Below, piece after piece: positions 12,390 through 24,873 of a DNA stretch of 64,000 nucleotides (position 1 is its first letter; every line of letters begins with the position of its first letter). Under the pieces are notes generated by a model. The model saw only the letters and a program-made list of their open reading frames with translations. It did no database searches and was not told where the DNA came from. Made by a program: the position numbers and the translations under genes. The DNA is from Mactromeris polynyma (lineage: Eukaryota > Mollusca > Bivalvia > Venerida > Mactridae): the NCBI GenBank assembly GCA_032209605.1, contig JASFXZ010000012.1:1798001-1862000 (forward strand). The letters run 5' to 3'.

Positions 12390-12980
12390 GAGAGCCATGA
12401 TGGCCCTATATCGCTCAACTGCATGAGTACACTGCCAAGTTTTTATCGAACCTAATAATTTATGCTATCTTTTAAGAGGACCACTAAAAGAGGACCACTA
12501 AAAGAGGACCACTAGACAATGCTAAACACCAAATATCAAAGCTCTAGACATTATGGTTTTTACACAAGAAGATTTTCAAAGTTTTCACTTCTAAAATATA
12601 TTTTTAGCTCCCATGACCTACTTATTCACAGACCTGAATTATTTATGTAACTTTGGAAGAGGACCACCTAAGGATCATTCCATTAAGTTTGATCAAAATC
12701 CTTTCAGGGGTTGAAGAGAAGATGACGTTTATAGTTTCCACTATATACATATAGGTATACCTGTGACCTACTTATCCAGCAAACCAGAACGATTTATGCA
12801 ACTTGAAAAGAGGTCCACCCAAGGATCATTCCTGTGAAGTTTGGACAAAATCCATTCATTAGTATAGGAGGAGATGATGTTTAAAGAAAATGTTGACACA
12901 CGTTTCAAGACGCACGATTCACGACGCACGACGGACATCCAAGGATCCTAAAAGCTCACCATGAGCACTTGGATATTGAC
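12390..12980. repeat. Dispersed repeat of a type I associate with molluscan genomes
   Basis: The segment starts caagagagccatgatggccc and ends near atcctaaaagctcac. Inside it, a module containing 'aggatcattcc', 'aagtttg(g/a)(a/t)caaaatcc' and 'gatgatgttt' recurs at about 12668-12730 and 12805-12885. A local triplication of agaggaccactaaa occurs at 12476-12515. The end carries cgcacgacggacatcc. From memory, this wording is typical of interspersed repeats in bivalve and gastropod genomes; the family name is not established here. Confidence 0.55.
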
Positions 12981-12984
12981 AAAT

Positions 12985-13251
12985 TGATATATCAGCTCTC
13001 CATCTTCCCCAAATAACAGCAACTTGTAATGTTTTATTCTCTTTCATACCGACAAGATTTCTCAAATCATCATCAGAAAGCGAAGCAAAATTTGACAGTT
13101 TGTCATTTGGTGTTAAGATCTTAACAATCAGCAAGACATTTGCATGAAACTGTGTTATATTACCCGATTGGGTACCACTAAAATTTGTTAAGTGGTCACA
13201 TGACAGTTGACATTTAGTTTGTGACATACCGGTGATATAGTCTTGACCCAT
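12985..13251 (-). CDS. Unassigned minus-strand ORF with coding character, possible exon or element fragment
   Basis: From an ATG at 13251 the frame stays open for about 90 codons before entering the dispersed repeat below 12980. The middle reads FASLSDDDLRNLVGMKENKT, an acidic-then-basic segment with amphipathic helix character. It loosely resembles the N-terminal helical segment of tyrosine-recombinase-like (Crypton/DUF3504-type) proteins; that resemblance is from memory and weak. No catalytic residues are visible and no clear splice signals bound it. It could be an exon, a domesticated fragment or chance. A function should not be assigned. Confidence 0.28.
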
Positions 13252-13616
13252 TAAAATGGCTTAATTACTCATGAATAATAATAAGGTATAATAAGAATCA
13301 TTATCAAACAAAAAATTATTTCAGCTATAAATGCAAGCATACAAGTATTAAATTGCACAAAAGTAACAAACATATTAATTACACTGCAGAAACACAATGT
13401 TTCCCAATGAAAATTAATATAAAAATTAATAAACATTGTTTCAATATTATTTGCAGAAAAACAAAATTTCACTGAATCTACGTCACTTTCTGACAATATT
13501 CACTACAAACAGTTCCTTAGTATTACTGTAACATTTGACTGGGTAATCTTCTATTTTTGATAATGAAATACACAAATATATTTTGTTTTTTTAAATCTTA
13601 CATAAAAATTCCTAAC
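13252..13616. other. AT-rich non-coding spacer
   Basis: No supported feature. If the neighbouring mini-exon is real, this is the start of its downstream intron. Confidence 0.45.
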
Positions 13617-13655
13617 CTGAAGAAAAACATAATTGCCATCATCTTCCATCGTCAT
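13617..13655 (-). CDS. Candidate initial coding mini-exon (13 codons, phase-0 donor)
   Basis: On the minus strand an ATG at 13655-13653, preceded by gcaca (A at -3), opens MTMEDDGNYVFLQ. The frame meets the donor CTTCAG followed by gttagg exactly after the 13th codon. No polypyrimidine tract precedes the ATG, so this reads as a first exon. The donor phase is 0, as in the other two minus-strand initial exons. A CpG-bearing, TATA-like segment lies about 130-190 bp upstream (13788-13850). Thirteen codons cannot establish coding by themselves, so the call rests on ATG context, donor and phase agreement. Confidence 0.38.
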
Positions 13656-13787
13656 TGTGCTAGATCTATCCTATCATTGTCCTGTATCCAAATAATAATT
13701 CCATTATTTCACAAACCATATAAAAATGTATGAATATCTATGCATAATGAAATATAAGTGTATAGAGTGTATAGTATTATACTTGCC

Positions 13788-13850
13788 GGCCGCAAGCTAG
13801 GTGTGTATATAATACGCAAGCGATCTCCCTATCCAGTCAACCATGAATTA
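13788..13850 (-). promoter_or_regulatory. Possible promoter upstream of the 13-codon exon
   Basis: A short GC-rich patch (gccggccgcaagc) adjoins a TATA-like TATATAA at 13806-13812, which reads best on the plus strand but is TTATATA on the minus strand. It also contains the CpG words acgcaagcg. If used on the minus strand, transcription starting near 13780 would give a leader of about 125 nt to the ATG at 13655. Confidence 0.22.
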
Positions 13851-15987
13851 CCAGTCATTTCCGTATTGTCATTTTTATAGTGTAGATTGGTCCAGTGGTT
13901 TGTGGTATGCTGTTTGGTTTTACCACCATTTTTAACTGTGTTTCAGCTGTTAATCCTGACCAGTCTATCATTAGCCTTATCAACCAGAGTTTTTCTTACT
14001 ACATGACTTTTTTTTGTATAACTAACATATTTAATTTCACACATCAAGGTTATTAAATCATCTGGTGTATTGTCTTACATCAAATCATTAAACTTGCACA
14101 ATATTAACGTCAAATGAGAATGTTCAATACAAATTGTCACTAAAATAATACACCAAAAGACTGTAACAAGATGAAAATAAGTTTGACTATATATTAAACA
14201 TTTGTATCTCTTCCCCAAGCAGATTTTATAAGATTTAAGCAAAACAGACAAATGACAGCAAATTTGTCTGCTAAAAATGGCAAAAACCTACATACAATAC
14301 CAGAACAACTGGTAGCAAGCATTCAATGTATAAATGTTGAATATAGCTGCACACGACAGACAGGAATGTTCAGTTTCCTAATACAGTATGCTAATTAATT
14401 AGACCATCATTTCACAAGCAGACATAACAAACTGAGACGCAGTTGTATTCTTTATCTGTAAATTTGTTCCCAAATCCTGCGTAACCAAAGAAACTGTTGT
14501 TACCACAAAAACTTGAATGCAATGAACTCCATGCTGACGTAGCAGTTATATAGCTCAGAACACAATCATGAACAGCTTAAGTCATGTGTTTCCCAAGCTG
14601 CAGGCCAACATATATATCAATAAAAGCTCAATTCATATGAAAACAATAATTAAAGTGTTTTATCATCCCTAAAATTTTAATTTTCATGAATACATTAATT
14701 TTGATTCCCATAAAAGACAAAATGTGACCCAACTCTTTACAAATATGTTCATTTGTGCATAATTTGAATGTATCGTTTAATGAAAATAAAAACAAAAATA
14801 AGATTCAATAATTTCTAACTTCATCATAAATCAGAAATTTATGATAGAAAATATTATGATAGACAAATAATAACTTAAATACAGGCTTACAGTGTGCTTG
14901 AATTATTTCATTTCAACTATATTTATCATCACACAATAATGTATGTAATTGTACGATTGTATCAGCAATCACATCCCATTCAGTTCTACCAATGTTCCAT
15001 ATAATGAAGCAAATTGGTTAATTAGAAAATAAATTTTACATCAAATTTAGATTTAACAACTGTGCCAAATTTTGCATAAAATTGCACAATTTTACTGTGA
15101 ATCCATGACAGTTTACAAAGAAAGACAACTCTTCATGTGATATATAAAATGATAAACCAGTACCAACATGAATTACTTCCCTTTACCAACTTCCATTTGA
15201 TGATTCAATGAGAAAGTTGCATGTTATAGACAGATAAACTACATTGATAATTGGTTGCTGATGTCGTTTCATTGCAGTTTTGATGAAAAAACATGCAACA
15301 AGTGATACTGAAGCAATTATTTAAACATTAAAAACAAGTTTTGCTCTGGCACCTCCACTGAGCAAGTTTAGTGAAATAAACACTACATTGAACATTAGAA
15401 TTTGGAAATTAGCTCCACAGCATTCATGATGAAAAAGAAATTGGTAGAACATTTATTTCCCATTCTCCCAACTGTATAATTCCAAATAGTAGGGCAACTC
15501 TAGTGTCTGGATCAAGCTTCAGTAGAAGACAAGCAGAGAAAGGGAAACTGTACACATAACTACTTTCAGGATAATTATAAACTTTTTTTAATTTTTAAGT
15601 GACATAAGCAGATATAGCCTAGAACCACAAAGATTTCCTTGTCAACATCATCAGTCATCAAATTTTCTCACCAATAACACCAGAACAGAAAATATCTTAC
15701 ATTGCTATATAACAGAATGTCGCAAACTTTTTATGCACAAAAACCACTGTGCACATATTGAAGACTGCAATTATAAAGATTTCTACTACAGGACAAATGC
15801 ACAACACAGAATTCAAGTCAACTTGACCAAGAATTCAAATTATTTCCACCCAGTATTCAAATCAAATTTACCCAAAACTGAAACCAAATTTACCCACAAT
15901 TCAAAACAGCCACCCATAAGTGCTATGTTCTCATTTGATTACATAATGGTGATAAAATACAATGTGTTTCCAATTATACTTGAAGAA
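13851..15987. other. Non-coding stretch with weak degenerate repeats
   Basis: AT-rich. Between 15800 and 15900 there are diverged repeats of 'cc(a/c)a..attcaaat' words. No exon, RNA gene or mobile element is recognised. Confidence 0.45.
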
Positions 15988-16566
15988 AATGTTAATAAGT
16001 TTATCAAACCCTTCACCCTGCCCTTCAGTGCAAGTGTGCTGTGCTGGAAGCAAATGTTTATCAGTTTATCAAACCCTTCACCCTGCCCTTCAGTGCAAGT
16101 GTGCTGTGCTGGAAGCAAATGTTTATCAGTTTATCAAACCCTTCACCCTGCCCTTCAGTACAAGTGTGCTGTGCTGGAAGCAAATGTTTATCAGTTTATC
16201 AAACCCTTCACCCTGCCCTTCAGTACAAGTGTGCTGTGCTGGAAGCAAATGTTTATCAGTTTATCAAACCCTTCACCCTGCCCTTCAGTACAAGTGTGCT
16301 GTGCTGGAAGCAAATGTTTATCAGTTTATCAAACCCTTCACCCTGCCCTTCAGTACAAGTGTGCTGTGCTGGAAGCAAATGTTTATCAGTTTATCAAACC
16401 CTTCACCCTGCCCTTCAGTGCAAGTGTGCTGTGCTGGAAGCAAATGTTTATAAGTTTATCAAACCCTTCACCCTGCCCTTCAGTGCAAGTGTGCTGTGCT
16501 GGAAGCAAATGTTTATAAGTTTATCAAACCCTTCACCCTGCCCTTCAGTACAAGTGTGCTGTGCTG
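15988..16566. repeat. Minisatellite, 65-bp unit, about 9 copies
   Basis: The unit begins AATGTTTATCAGTTTATCAA, continues with acccttcaccctgcccttca, then gt(a/g)caagtgtgctgtgctgg and aagca. Copies differ only at gtacaa/gtgcaa and tcagt/taagt. The first copy (aatgttaataag) and the last (ending gtgctg at 16566) are diverged or partial. Frames across it are artefacts of the array. Confidence 0.95.
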
Positions 16567-17130
16567 ACGTAATCAATTTGTGAAATCTTACTGTTTTTGT
16601 AGTACAAGTGTTTCACTTATAGGGAATATCTTGGGCACAAGTTCTGTTTTAAGTGTCTATATTTCATAACATATTTCTAAAACCATTTGTCATTAATCAA
16701 TTTGGAAAAGCCACTTAATAAAACTGTTATATCACATGTTAGAGCCATTTAAGTATCCTCTCCATAAGTTCAATAGGTTATAACTCAACAAAAACATGCA
16801 GTTTTTGGTTTTTGATGAATACCGTAATCATGATAAAATTAAAGATTACAGTACTGACAAATTATATGCTTCAAATGAAATGCTTTTTAGTTCAATAATA
16901 TTCATATGGTAATAATCTTTGATTAAGGAGCTAAAATGGAAACAAATTGAAAGAATAAAGGTGACAAACAGCAAGAGGTGTCCATTTAAAATGTCAAAGA
17001 GAACCTTCAATTTAGTTTCTACAACCACAAGCATATCTCCATTGACAATAGAATAACTTTAAATGGAGGTAATTAAGACTTACTTGCAAAAGGTCAAGAA
17101 CTGTTCAGTTTATATGAAGTGAATGTAGAT
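16567..17130. other. Non-coding spacer
   Basis: AT-rich sequence between two arrays. A minus-strand gtaagtctt near 17083 looks like a donor, but all upstream frames close quickly. Confidence 0.45.
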
Positions 17131-18447
17131 ACATTATAATACAGTAGAATCTGAGATGTACTGTCAAACATACATTATAATACAGTAGAATATGAGATGT
17201 ACTATCAAACATACATTATAATACAGTAGAATCTGAGATGTACTGTCAAACATACATTATAGTACAGTAGAATCTGAGATGTACTGTCAAACATACATTA
17301 TAGTACAGTAGAATCTGAGATGTACTGTCAAACATACATTATAGTACAGTAGAATCTGAGATGTACTGTCAAACATACATTATAATACAGTAGAATCTGA
17401 GATGTACTGTCAAACATACATTATAATACAGTAGAATCTGAGATGTACTGTCAAACATACATTATAGTACAGTAGAATCTGAGATGTACTATCAAACATA
17501 CATTATAATACAGTAGAATCTGAGATGTACTGTCAAACATACATTATAGTACAGTAGAATCTGAGATGTACTGTCAAACATACATTATAGTACAGTAGAA
17601 TCTGAGATGTACTGTCAAACATACATTATAGTACAGTAGAATCTGAGATGTACTATCAAACATACATTATAATACAGTAGAATCTGAGATGTACTGTCAA
17701 ACATACATTATAGTACAGTAGAATCTGAGATGTACTGTCAAACATACATTATAATACAGTAGAATCTGAGATGTACTGTCAAACATACATTATAATACAG
17801 TAGAATCTGAGATGTACTGTCAAACATACATTATAATACAGTAGAATCTGAGATGTACTATCAAACATACATTATAATACAGTAGAATCTGAGATGTACT
17901 ATCAAACATACATTATAGTACAGTAGAATCTGAGATGTACTATCAAACATACATTATAATACAGTAGAATCTGAGATGTACTGTCAAACATACATTATAA
18001 TACAGCAGAATCTGAGATGTACTATCAAACATACATTATAATACAGTAGAATCTGAGATGTACTGTCAAACATACATTATAGTACAGTAGAATCTGAGAT
18101 GTACTGTCAAACATACATTATAATACAGTAGAATCTGAGATGTACTGTCAAACATACATTATAGTACAGTAGAATCTGAGATGTACTATCAAACATACAT
18201 TATAGTACAGTAGAATCTGAGATGTACTGTCAAACATACATTATAGTACAGTAGAATCTGAGATGTACTGTCAAACATACATTATAATACAGTAGAATCT
18301 GAGATGTACTGTCAAACATACATTATAGTACAGTAGAATCTGAGATGTACTATCAAACATACATTATAATACAGTAGAATCTGAGATGTACTGTCAAACA
18401 TACATTATAGTACAGTAGAATCTGAGATGTACTGTCAAACATACATT
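17131..18447. repeat. Minisatellite, 41-bp unit, about 32 copies
   Basis: The unit is ACATTATAATACAGTAGAAT, then ctgagatgtactgtcaaacat. Polymorphic sites are taata/tagta and actgtc/actatc; single exceptions include tatgag and cagcag. Variant states are interspersed rather than in blocks, which suggests short-range gene conversion or repeated slippage. Confidence 0.96.
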
Positions 18448-18752
18448 CATTTGGATTTATTATTAGTAAATACTTTATTCTCTATCTTCATGATTTTAAT
18501 ATTTTTGGAAATTGTAACCACAGTGAGTAAATTCCTGGGTGCAACACAACATAACTAACCTAGACAATATGTGTGCAGTTAGGTCTCACCTGTATAATAC
18601 GATAACATCCACACTTGTACTTTCTACATGTCATCTAGAGAGAGTATAGTTAGCATATAAATTATCAACAAAATGATGTTCATACCCAAACAGTCAAACA
18701 CACACATTCTTCATCCAATTCACATCGATCTTCATGTATATGACATTGACAG
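18448..18752. other. Short spacer between two arrays
   Basis: About 305 bp of AT-rich sequence. No gene or repeat is recognised. Confidence 0.45.
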
Positions 18753-20048
18753 AATTGAGTGTGATTCTGAGAACTGAGTGTGAATCTAAGAACTGAGTGT
18801 GAACCTGACAACTGAGTGTGATTCTGAGAACTGAGTGTGAACCTGACAACTGAGTGTGAATCTAAGAACTGAGTGTTAATCAGAGAACTGAGTGTGAATC
18901 TAAGAACTGAGTGTGAATCAGAGAACTAAGTGTGAACCTGACAACTGAGTGTGATTCTGAGAACTGAGTGTGAACCTGACAACTGAGTGTGATTCTGAGA
19001 ACTGAGTGTGAATCTAAGAACTGAGTGTGAACCTGACAACTGAGTGTGATTCTGAGAACTGAGTGTGAACCTGACAACTGAGTGTGAATCTGAGAACTGA
19101 GTGTGAATCGTGAATCTAAGAACTGAGTGTGAATCAGAGAACTGAGTGTGAATCTGAGAATTGAGTGTGAATCTGAGAATTGAGTGTGATTCAGAGAACT
19201 GAGTGTGAACCTGACAACTGAGTGTGAATCTGAGAACTGAGTGTGAATCGTGAATCTAAGAACTGAGTGTGAATCAGAGAACTGAGTGTGAATCTGAGAA
19301 CTGAGTGTGAATCGTGAAGCTAAGAACTGAGTGTGAATCAGAGAACTGAGTGTGAATCTGAGAATTGAGTGTGAATCAGAGAATTGAGTGTGAATCAGAG
19401 AATTGAGTGTGAATCTGAGAATTGAGTGTGAATCAGAGAACTGAGTGTGAATCTGAGAACTGAGTGTAATCTGAGAACTGAGTGTGATTCTGAGAACTGA
19501 GTGTGAATCTGAGAACTGAGTGTGAATCTGAAAACTGAGTGTGAATCAGAGAACTGAGTGTGAATCTGAGAACTGAGTGTGAATCTGAGAACTGAGTGTG
19601 ATTCTGAGAACTGAGTGTGAATCAGAGAACTGAGTGTGAATCTGGGAACTGAGTGTGAATCTGAGAATTGAGTGTGAATCAGAGAACTGAGTGTGAACCT
19701 GAGAACTGAGTGTGAATCTGAGAACTGAGTGTGAATCTGGGCATTGAGTGTGAATCTGGGAACTGAGTGTGAGTCTGAGAACTGAGTGTGATTCTGAGAA
19801 CTGAGTGTGAATCAGAGAACTGAGTGTGAATCTGAGAACTGAGTGTGAATCTGAGAACTGAGTGTGAATCTGGGAACTGAGTGTGAATCTGAGAACTGAG
19901 TGTGAATCTGAGAACTGAGTGTGAATCTGGGCATTGAGTGTGAATCTGGGAACTGAGTGTGAATCTGGGAACTGAGTGTGAGTCTGAGAACTGAGTGTGA
20001 ATCTGAGAATAGAGTGTGAACCTGAGAATTGAGTGTGAATCTGAGTGT
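18753..20048. repeat. Minisatellite, 19-bp unit, about 68 copies, heterogeneous
   Basis: The basic unit is AACTGAGTGTGAATCTGAG. Variants use aatcagag, aacctgac, attctgag, aatctaag and aatctggg in the second half. Extra pieces (gaatcgtgaatctaag) recur near 19100, 19245 and 19310, showing multi-unit duplications. It is more diverged than most arrays here, especially at its left end (18753-19080), where aacctgac and attctgag units alternate. Confidence 0.94.
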
Positions 20049-21009
20049 AAGGATTGGTTACATCTGTTACAGATTTTCAGTTGTAAGAAGTATCTGATGT
20101 GCTGATTGTTATGTGAACTTAGATGTACATAGTCATATGTAATATGTATGAATTCAATTAGTAATTATATCATGACTGCTTTTTGAAGAAATATCTAAAA
20201 ACCAAATGACACTTTGAAAACATTATGACAACTTCATACATCAAAATAATCATTTAACATTATTAAAAAAAAAGTGAGCAATTAAACAATGAGTAGTAAG
20301 TAAAAAATGAAGTTCACACCATTGTCCAAGAAAAAACTGTTTTTTTATCTGTTTATAGTTGACTCGGAGCAAAAAAAAAGAAATGAAATTAATTAAAAGT
20401 GTTTGTATGCAATAAAAATGGCTCTAAAACCAAAATGAATAATCAAAACCCTTCTGTCGGTGTCATAAGTTTGTACATGTAACTATTTATGAGTTAACAA
20501 GCACCTGCCAACAAATTATGAAAGCTTGTGACAAAAAATAATTACTGTGCAAAATGGCATCTGAGTCAGAAATGAAATAGGAGAAAGGAGACAGATGATA
20601 TTGTTTAGGCTACCTTCACAGGATTCTGCTGTTTCTGTCACATCAGAGTTTGCTGTGTGCTAAGTAAGGAAGCTCTCATTGAATTCAATTTGCATTATAA
20701 AGACCAACACAACACCAACATACAGGTATTCCAACAGGCAATTTAAAGGGAAAAGAAAATAGTCTAAACATAGTGAAAAGATTGTCAGATACAAATACAG
20801 AATCGAATATCAATGTATAAATGTGACTAACTGAGACAATTGGTTTAATTTTCTAATTGGGAGTTCAAGCCATTTTCAATATTTTCTCAGATATATATAG
20901 CGGTCAGTTGACCTGACCAGTTTTCCTGGAATTAATTATCAACCATCTTCTGCAAGCATATATATCAGAGATGGAGGACAAATGATCTATACCAAATGTC
21001 AGGGTGAAA
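20049..21009. other. Non-coding spacer
   Basis: AT-rich, with no gene or array. It ends against the tRNA-like segment at the left edge of the 42-bp array. Confidence 0.45.
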
Positions 21010-21085
21010 CATTACCTGCCCACCCAGGAATGAAACTCTGACCTCCCTGCTGACAACCCAGTGCTCTACCAACCACAAGCTGACC
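21010..21085 (-). repeat. tRNA-like (SINE head-like) segment at the array edge
   Basis: Read on the minus strand, 21080-21063 gives GCTTGTGGTTGGTAGAGC. Its ends can pair as a 4-bp D-stem (GCTT/GAGC) around a GG-containing loop, as in a tRNA D-arm/A-box. It is followed by actgggttgtcagcaggg at the anticodon-arm position and gaggtcag. At 21038-21028 comes AGTTTCATTCC, which matches 8 of 11 positions of the B-box GGTTCGANTCC, then tgggtgggc. Order and spacing fit a degenerate tRNA-derived SINE head. The anticodon stem does not pair well, so this is not a functional tRNA gene. Confidence 0.45.
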
Positions 21086-22232
21086 TCCCTGTTGACAGCC
21101 CAGTGCTCTACCAAACTCTGACCTCCCTGCTGACAGCCCAGTGCTCTACCAACTACAAGCTGACCTCCCTGCTGACAACCCAGTGCTCTACCAACCACAA
21201 GCTGACCTCCCTGCTGACAACCCAGTGCTCTACCAACTACAAGCTGACCTCCCTGCTGACAACCCAGTGCTCTACCAACTACAAGCTGACCTCCCTGCTG
21301 ACAGCCCAGTGCTCTACCAACTACAAGCTGACCTCCCTGCTGACAACCCAGTGCTCTACCAACTACAAGCTGACCTCCCTGCTGACAACCCAGTGCTCTA
21401 CCAACCACAAGCTGACCTCCCTGCTGACAACCCAGTGCTCTACCAAACTCTGACCTCCCTGCTGACAACCCAGTGCTCTACCAACTACAAGCTGACCTCC
21501 CTGCTGACAACCCAGTGCTCTACCAACTACAAGCTGACCTCCCTGCTGACAGCCCAGTGCTCTACCAACTACAAGCTGACCTCCCTGCTGACAACCCAGT
21601 GCTCTACCAACTACAAGCTGACCTCCCTGCTGACAACCCAGTGCTCTACCAACCACAAGCTGACCTCCCTGCTGACAACCCAGTGCTCTACCAACTACAA
21701 GCTGACCTCCCTGCTGACAACCCAGTGCTCTACCAACTACAAGCTGACCTCCCTGCTGACAGCCCAGTGCTCTACCAACCACAAGCTGACCTCCCTGCTG
21801 ACAACCCAGTGCTCTACCAACTACAAGCTGACCTCCCTGCTGACAACCCAGTGCTCTACCAACCACAAGCTGACCTCCCTGCTGACAACCCAGTGCTCTA
21901 CCAACTACAAGCTGACCTCCCTGCTGACAGCCCAGTGCTCTACCAACTACAAGCTGACCTCCCTGCTGACAACCCAGTGCTCTACCAACTACAAGCTGAC
22001 CTCCCTGCTGACAGCCCAGTGCTCTACCAACCACAAGCTGACCTCCCTGCTGACAACCCAGTGCTCTACCAACTACAAGCTGACCTCCCTGCTGACAGCC
22101 CAGTGCTCTACCAACTACAAGCTGACCTCCCTGCTGACAACCCAGTGCTCTACCAACTACAAGCTGACCTCCCTGCTGACAACCCAGTGCTCTACCAACC
22201 ACAAGCTGACCTCCCTGCTGACAACCCAGTGC
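21036..22232. repeat. Minisatellite, 42-bp unit, about 29 copies, tRNA D-arm-like
   Basis: On the plus strand the unit is CTGACCTCCCTGCTGACA(A/G)C followed by ccagtgctctaccaac(t/c)acaag. A few units are shortened at accaaactctgacc. Because 42 is divisible by 3, both strands stay open for hundreds of codons (LTSLLTTQCSTNYK on plus, ALGCQQGGQLVVGR on minus); neither has flanking coding support. On the minus strand each unit contains TTGGTAGAGCACTGG, the core of a tRNA D-arm, so the array looks like an amplified piece of the adjoining SINE-like head. Confidence 0.95.
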
Positions 22233-24065
22233 TTTTTTTACACATTTCAGCATAAATATCAAATCAATATAGGCTAAGCATTTTTGTAAATTTCCATTTT
22301 AACCTGAAAATTAAGTGAATAAGGCAAACAAAAGAGACGAGGATCATTGTACATATAGCTCAAGCACATTTAAGATTTGAAATTAAAACTTGGCCAAGCA
22401 AAATGGGAATAAATGAATATTTTGTTGTAAATTATGCAACTTCTACGTTTTTTACATCAAGAAATTTAATTGCACATGATGACTGTATGGTTGTTTTATT
22501 ATTGCATACAATTGCTTACTTATGCATTGAATAAAACACATGTAATTTGAAGCCATAAGCAGTTGAGAAGGTGTACCATGGGTATGAATATTTTATACAA
22601 TGCATGAATGGAAAATAATTTAGTACGAAATTTCTAAGAGATGACGCCTCACTTTGATAATGACAAATACAGATGACAAATACAAAGAAAACAAATAAAG
22701 ATGTGTAAAAAAATGCCCGCCCATGTAATATCATCTCGTTTATATCTTGTCTAAGTTCTAAACTCTTCATTTTAGAGGCCTAAATACTGAATGTTTGAAG
22801 CTCTTAAGTTAAAGCAACTTAACAGTAAAAAATCTTTCTGACTATTCCATTGATAATACATGTACAACATAATTGCTCTACCAGTATTTTATTATATTTA
22901 ATTGTTTCTTTACTGCTTAACCCAGGTGTTACTATACTTAAATTGAAGAATTAAAAATAATATCTTTTTGTCATTAACTCACTTCTATGTCTTGTATGTA
23001 TTACACTCTTAAGTTACATGACCTTGATGACAGCTGTATGTATACAACTTTGAATATATTTGAGTATTACAGTTTTAGAATGTTCTTAACTAGGAACAAA
23101 TGTCGCCACACAAGTCAGAAATTTGGACAGACAGGTGATCCAAACACCCCTAAGAATATTTAAATATACCGGTATATATAAGCCCTACTCAAAATAACAA
23201 GTACATTCACATACAATAGCATCAATTCACTTCTTTATAATGTTATTTTATTGATGAATGTTGGCACATATGTAACAACATATCTCATCACCCGGAGAAA
23301 CACAAGAATAAAAACCAATTAAAGTTGTAAAACCACTGGAATGGATAATTCCTTTTCACATTAAGAAAATTTCATCAAGATATATTTAATTACTTCTGAA
23401 GTCAATAAAATGGGTATTTCACATTTTAATTTACATAAATTTGATGCGGCCATTGATGAAACATAATCACTTTGTAATCATCAATACAGTACAATTCTTG
23501 ATTCATGCATACACTTGTAATCACCCAATATAAATATATCAAACACCTCTTTCAGAATAACATTTTTTCACAACAAAAATCCATTGACTGTGTATTTTCT
23601 ATACATTAATCGTTACTTGATTCTAATTACAAATTTCACAGACTTAATCATCTTATGCACAGGAATTTCCAGCTGTTTATATAGCTGATATTCTGTCACA
23701 TTTCTTATTGAAAAAAGAAACAAGGTTCCCAATCCCAAGTTGAATGCAGAATTTAAAAAAGTAGGTCGGAAAAAAAACTGTCCGAAAATGTCCAAGAATA
23801 CTTTTTTTCCTTTACTGACAACAACCATAACAGAACAAAGCTACCAGAATATGTGATAAGCATGTATCTGTTTATATTGAGAAGGTTTGCATCAAATGGT
23901 GGCTATTTTTCTCAATTTTAATCATTTTCTCACGAACGTTTCAAATTTCAAGGACCTGGGTCATGTTCCAACATCAGCAAGAAAAAAACTGTCTTGGAAA
24001 TGAAACAATAATGATAAATAGCAATAAACACAGCCACAATTAATTGAACTGTTTATAAGAGAGAT
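22233..24065. other. Non-coding stretch
   Basis: AT-rich. A minus-strand frame at 22770 starts MKSLELRQDINEMILHGR, which looks protein-like for 18 codons. It then turns into a low-complexity hydrophobic run with no donor at the transition, so I do not call it. A 14-bp palindrome ATATACCGGTATAT lies near 23165. Confidence 0.45.
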
Positions 24066-24873
24066 ATGAAAAGCATCAGAGGACTAGGCACACCCTAGCA
24101 ATTAAAGCATCAAAGGACAATCAACACCCTAGCAATTAAAGCATCAAATGACAAGTATGCATACCCTAGCAATTAAAGCATCAGTGGACTTTGCATACCC
24201 TAGCAATTAAAGCATCAGTGGACTTTGCATACCCTAGCAATTAAAGCATCAAATGACTAGTATGCATACCATAGCAATTAAAGCATCAGTGGACTTTGCA
24301 TACCCTAGCAATTAAAGCATCAAAGGACTTTGCATACTCTAGCAATTAAAGCATCAAATGACTAGTATGCATACCCTAGCAATTAAAGCATCTCTGTGGA
24401 CTTTGCATACCCTAGCAATAAAAGCATCAAAGAACTATCAACACCCTAGCAATTAAAGCATCAAATGACTAGTATGCATACCCTAGCAATTAAAGCATCA
24501 AAGGACTTTGCATACCCTAGCAATTAAAGCATCAGTGGACTATGCATACCCTAGCAATTAAAGCATCAGTGGACTATGCATACCCTAGCAATTAAAGCAT
24601 CAGTGGACTATGCATACCCTAGCAATTAAAGCATCAGTGGACTATGCATACCCTAGCAATTAAAGCATCAAAGGACTATACATACCCTAGCAATTAAAGC
24701 ATCAGTGGACTATGCATACCCTAGCAATTAAAGCATCAGTGGACTATGCATACCCTAGCAATTAAAGCATCAGTGGACTATGCATACCCTAGCAATTAAA
24801 GCATCAGTGGACTATGCATACCCTAGCAATTAAAGCATCAGTGGACTATGCATACCCTAGCAATTAAAGCATC
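24066..24873. repeat. Minisatellite, about 34-bp unit, about 24 copies
   Basis: The unit is CATACCCTAGCAATTAAAGC followed by atcagtggactatg, with variants of 34 to 37 bp (atcaaatgactagtatg, atcaaaggacttt, atcaaaggacaatcaa). The left two-thirds mixes variants and the right third (24530-24870) is nearly uniform, so homogenisation has been directional or recent on the right. It lies about 150 bp beyond the 5' splice site of the 25-kb exon, inside its downstream intron. Confidence 0.94.

Noticed and set aside
21010..21085. Functional tRNA gene
   Set aside because: The anticodon stem does not pair, the B-box is degenerate and no acceptor stem is formed, so only a SINE-head-like relic is claimed.
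20965..22277. Repetitive proteins on both strands (LTSLLTTQCSTNYK, ALGCQQGGQLVVGR)
   Set aside because: The 42-bp period keeps every frame in register. Simultaneous opening on both strands and the lack of splice or start support mark an array artefact.
22516..22770. Minus-strand 84-codon frame starting MKSLELRQDINEM
   Set aside because: The first 18 codons look plausible, but there is no donor at the point where coding character ends and the rest is low-complexity hydrophobic sequence.
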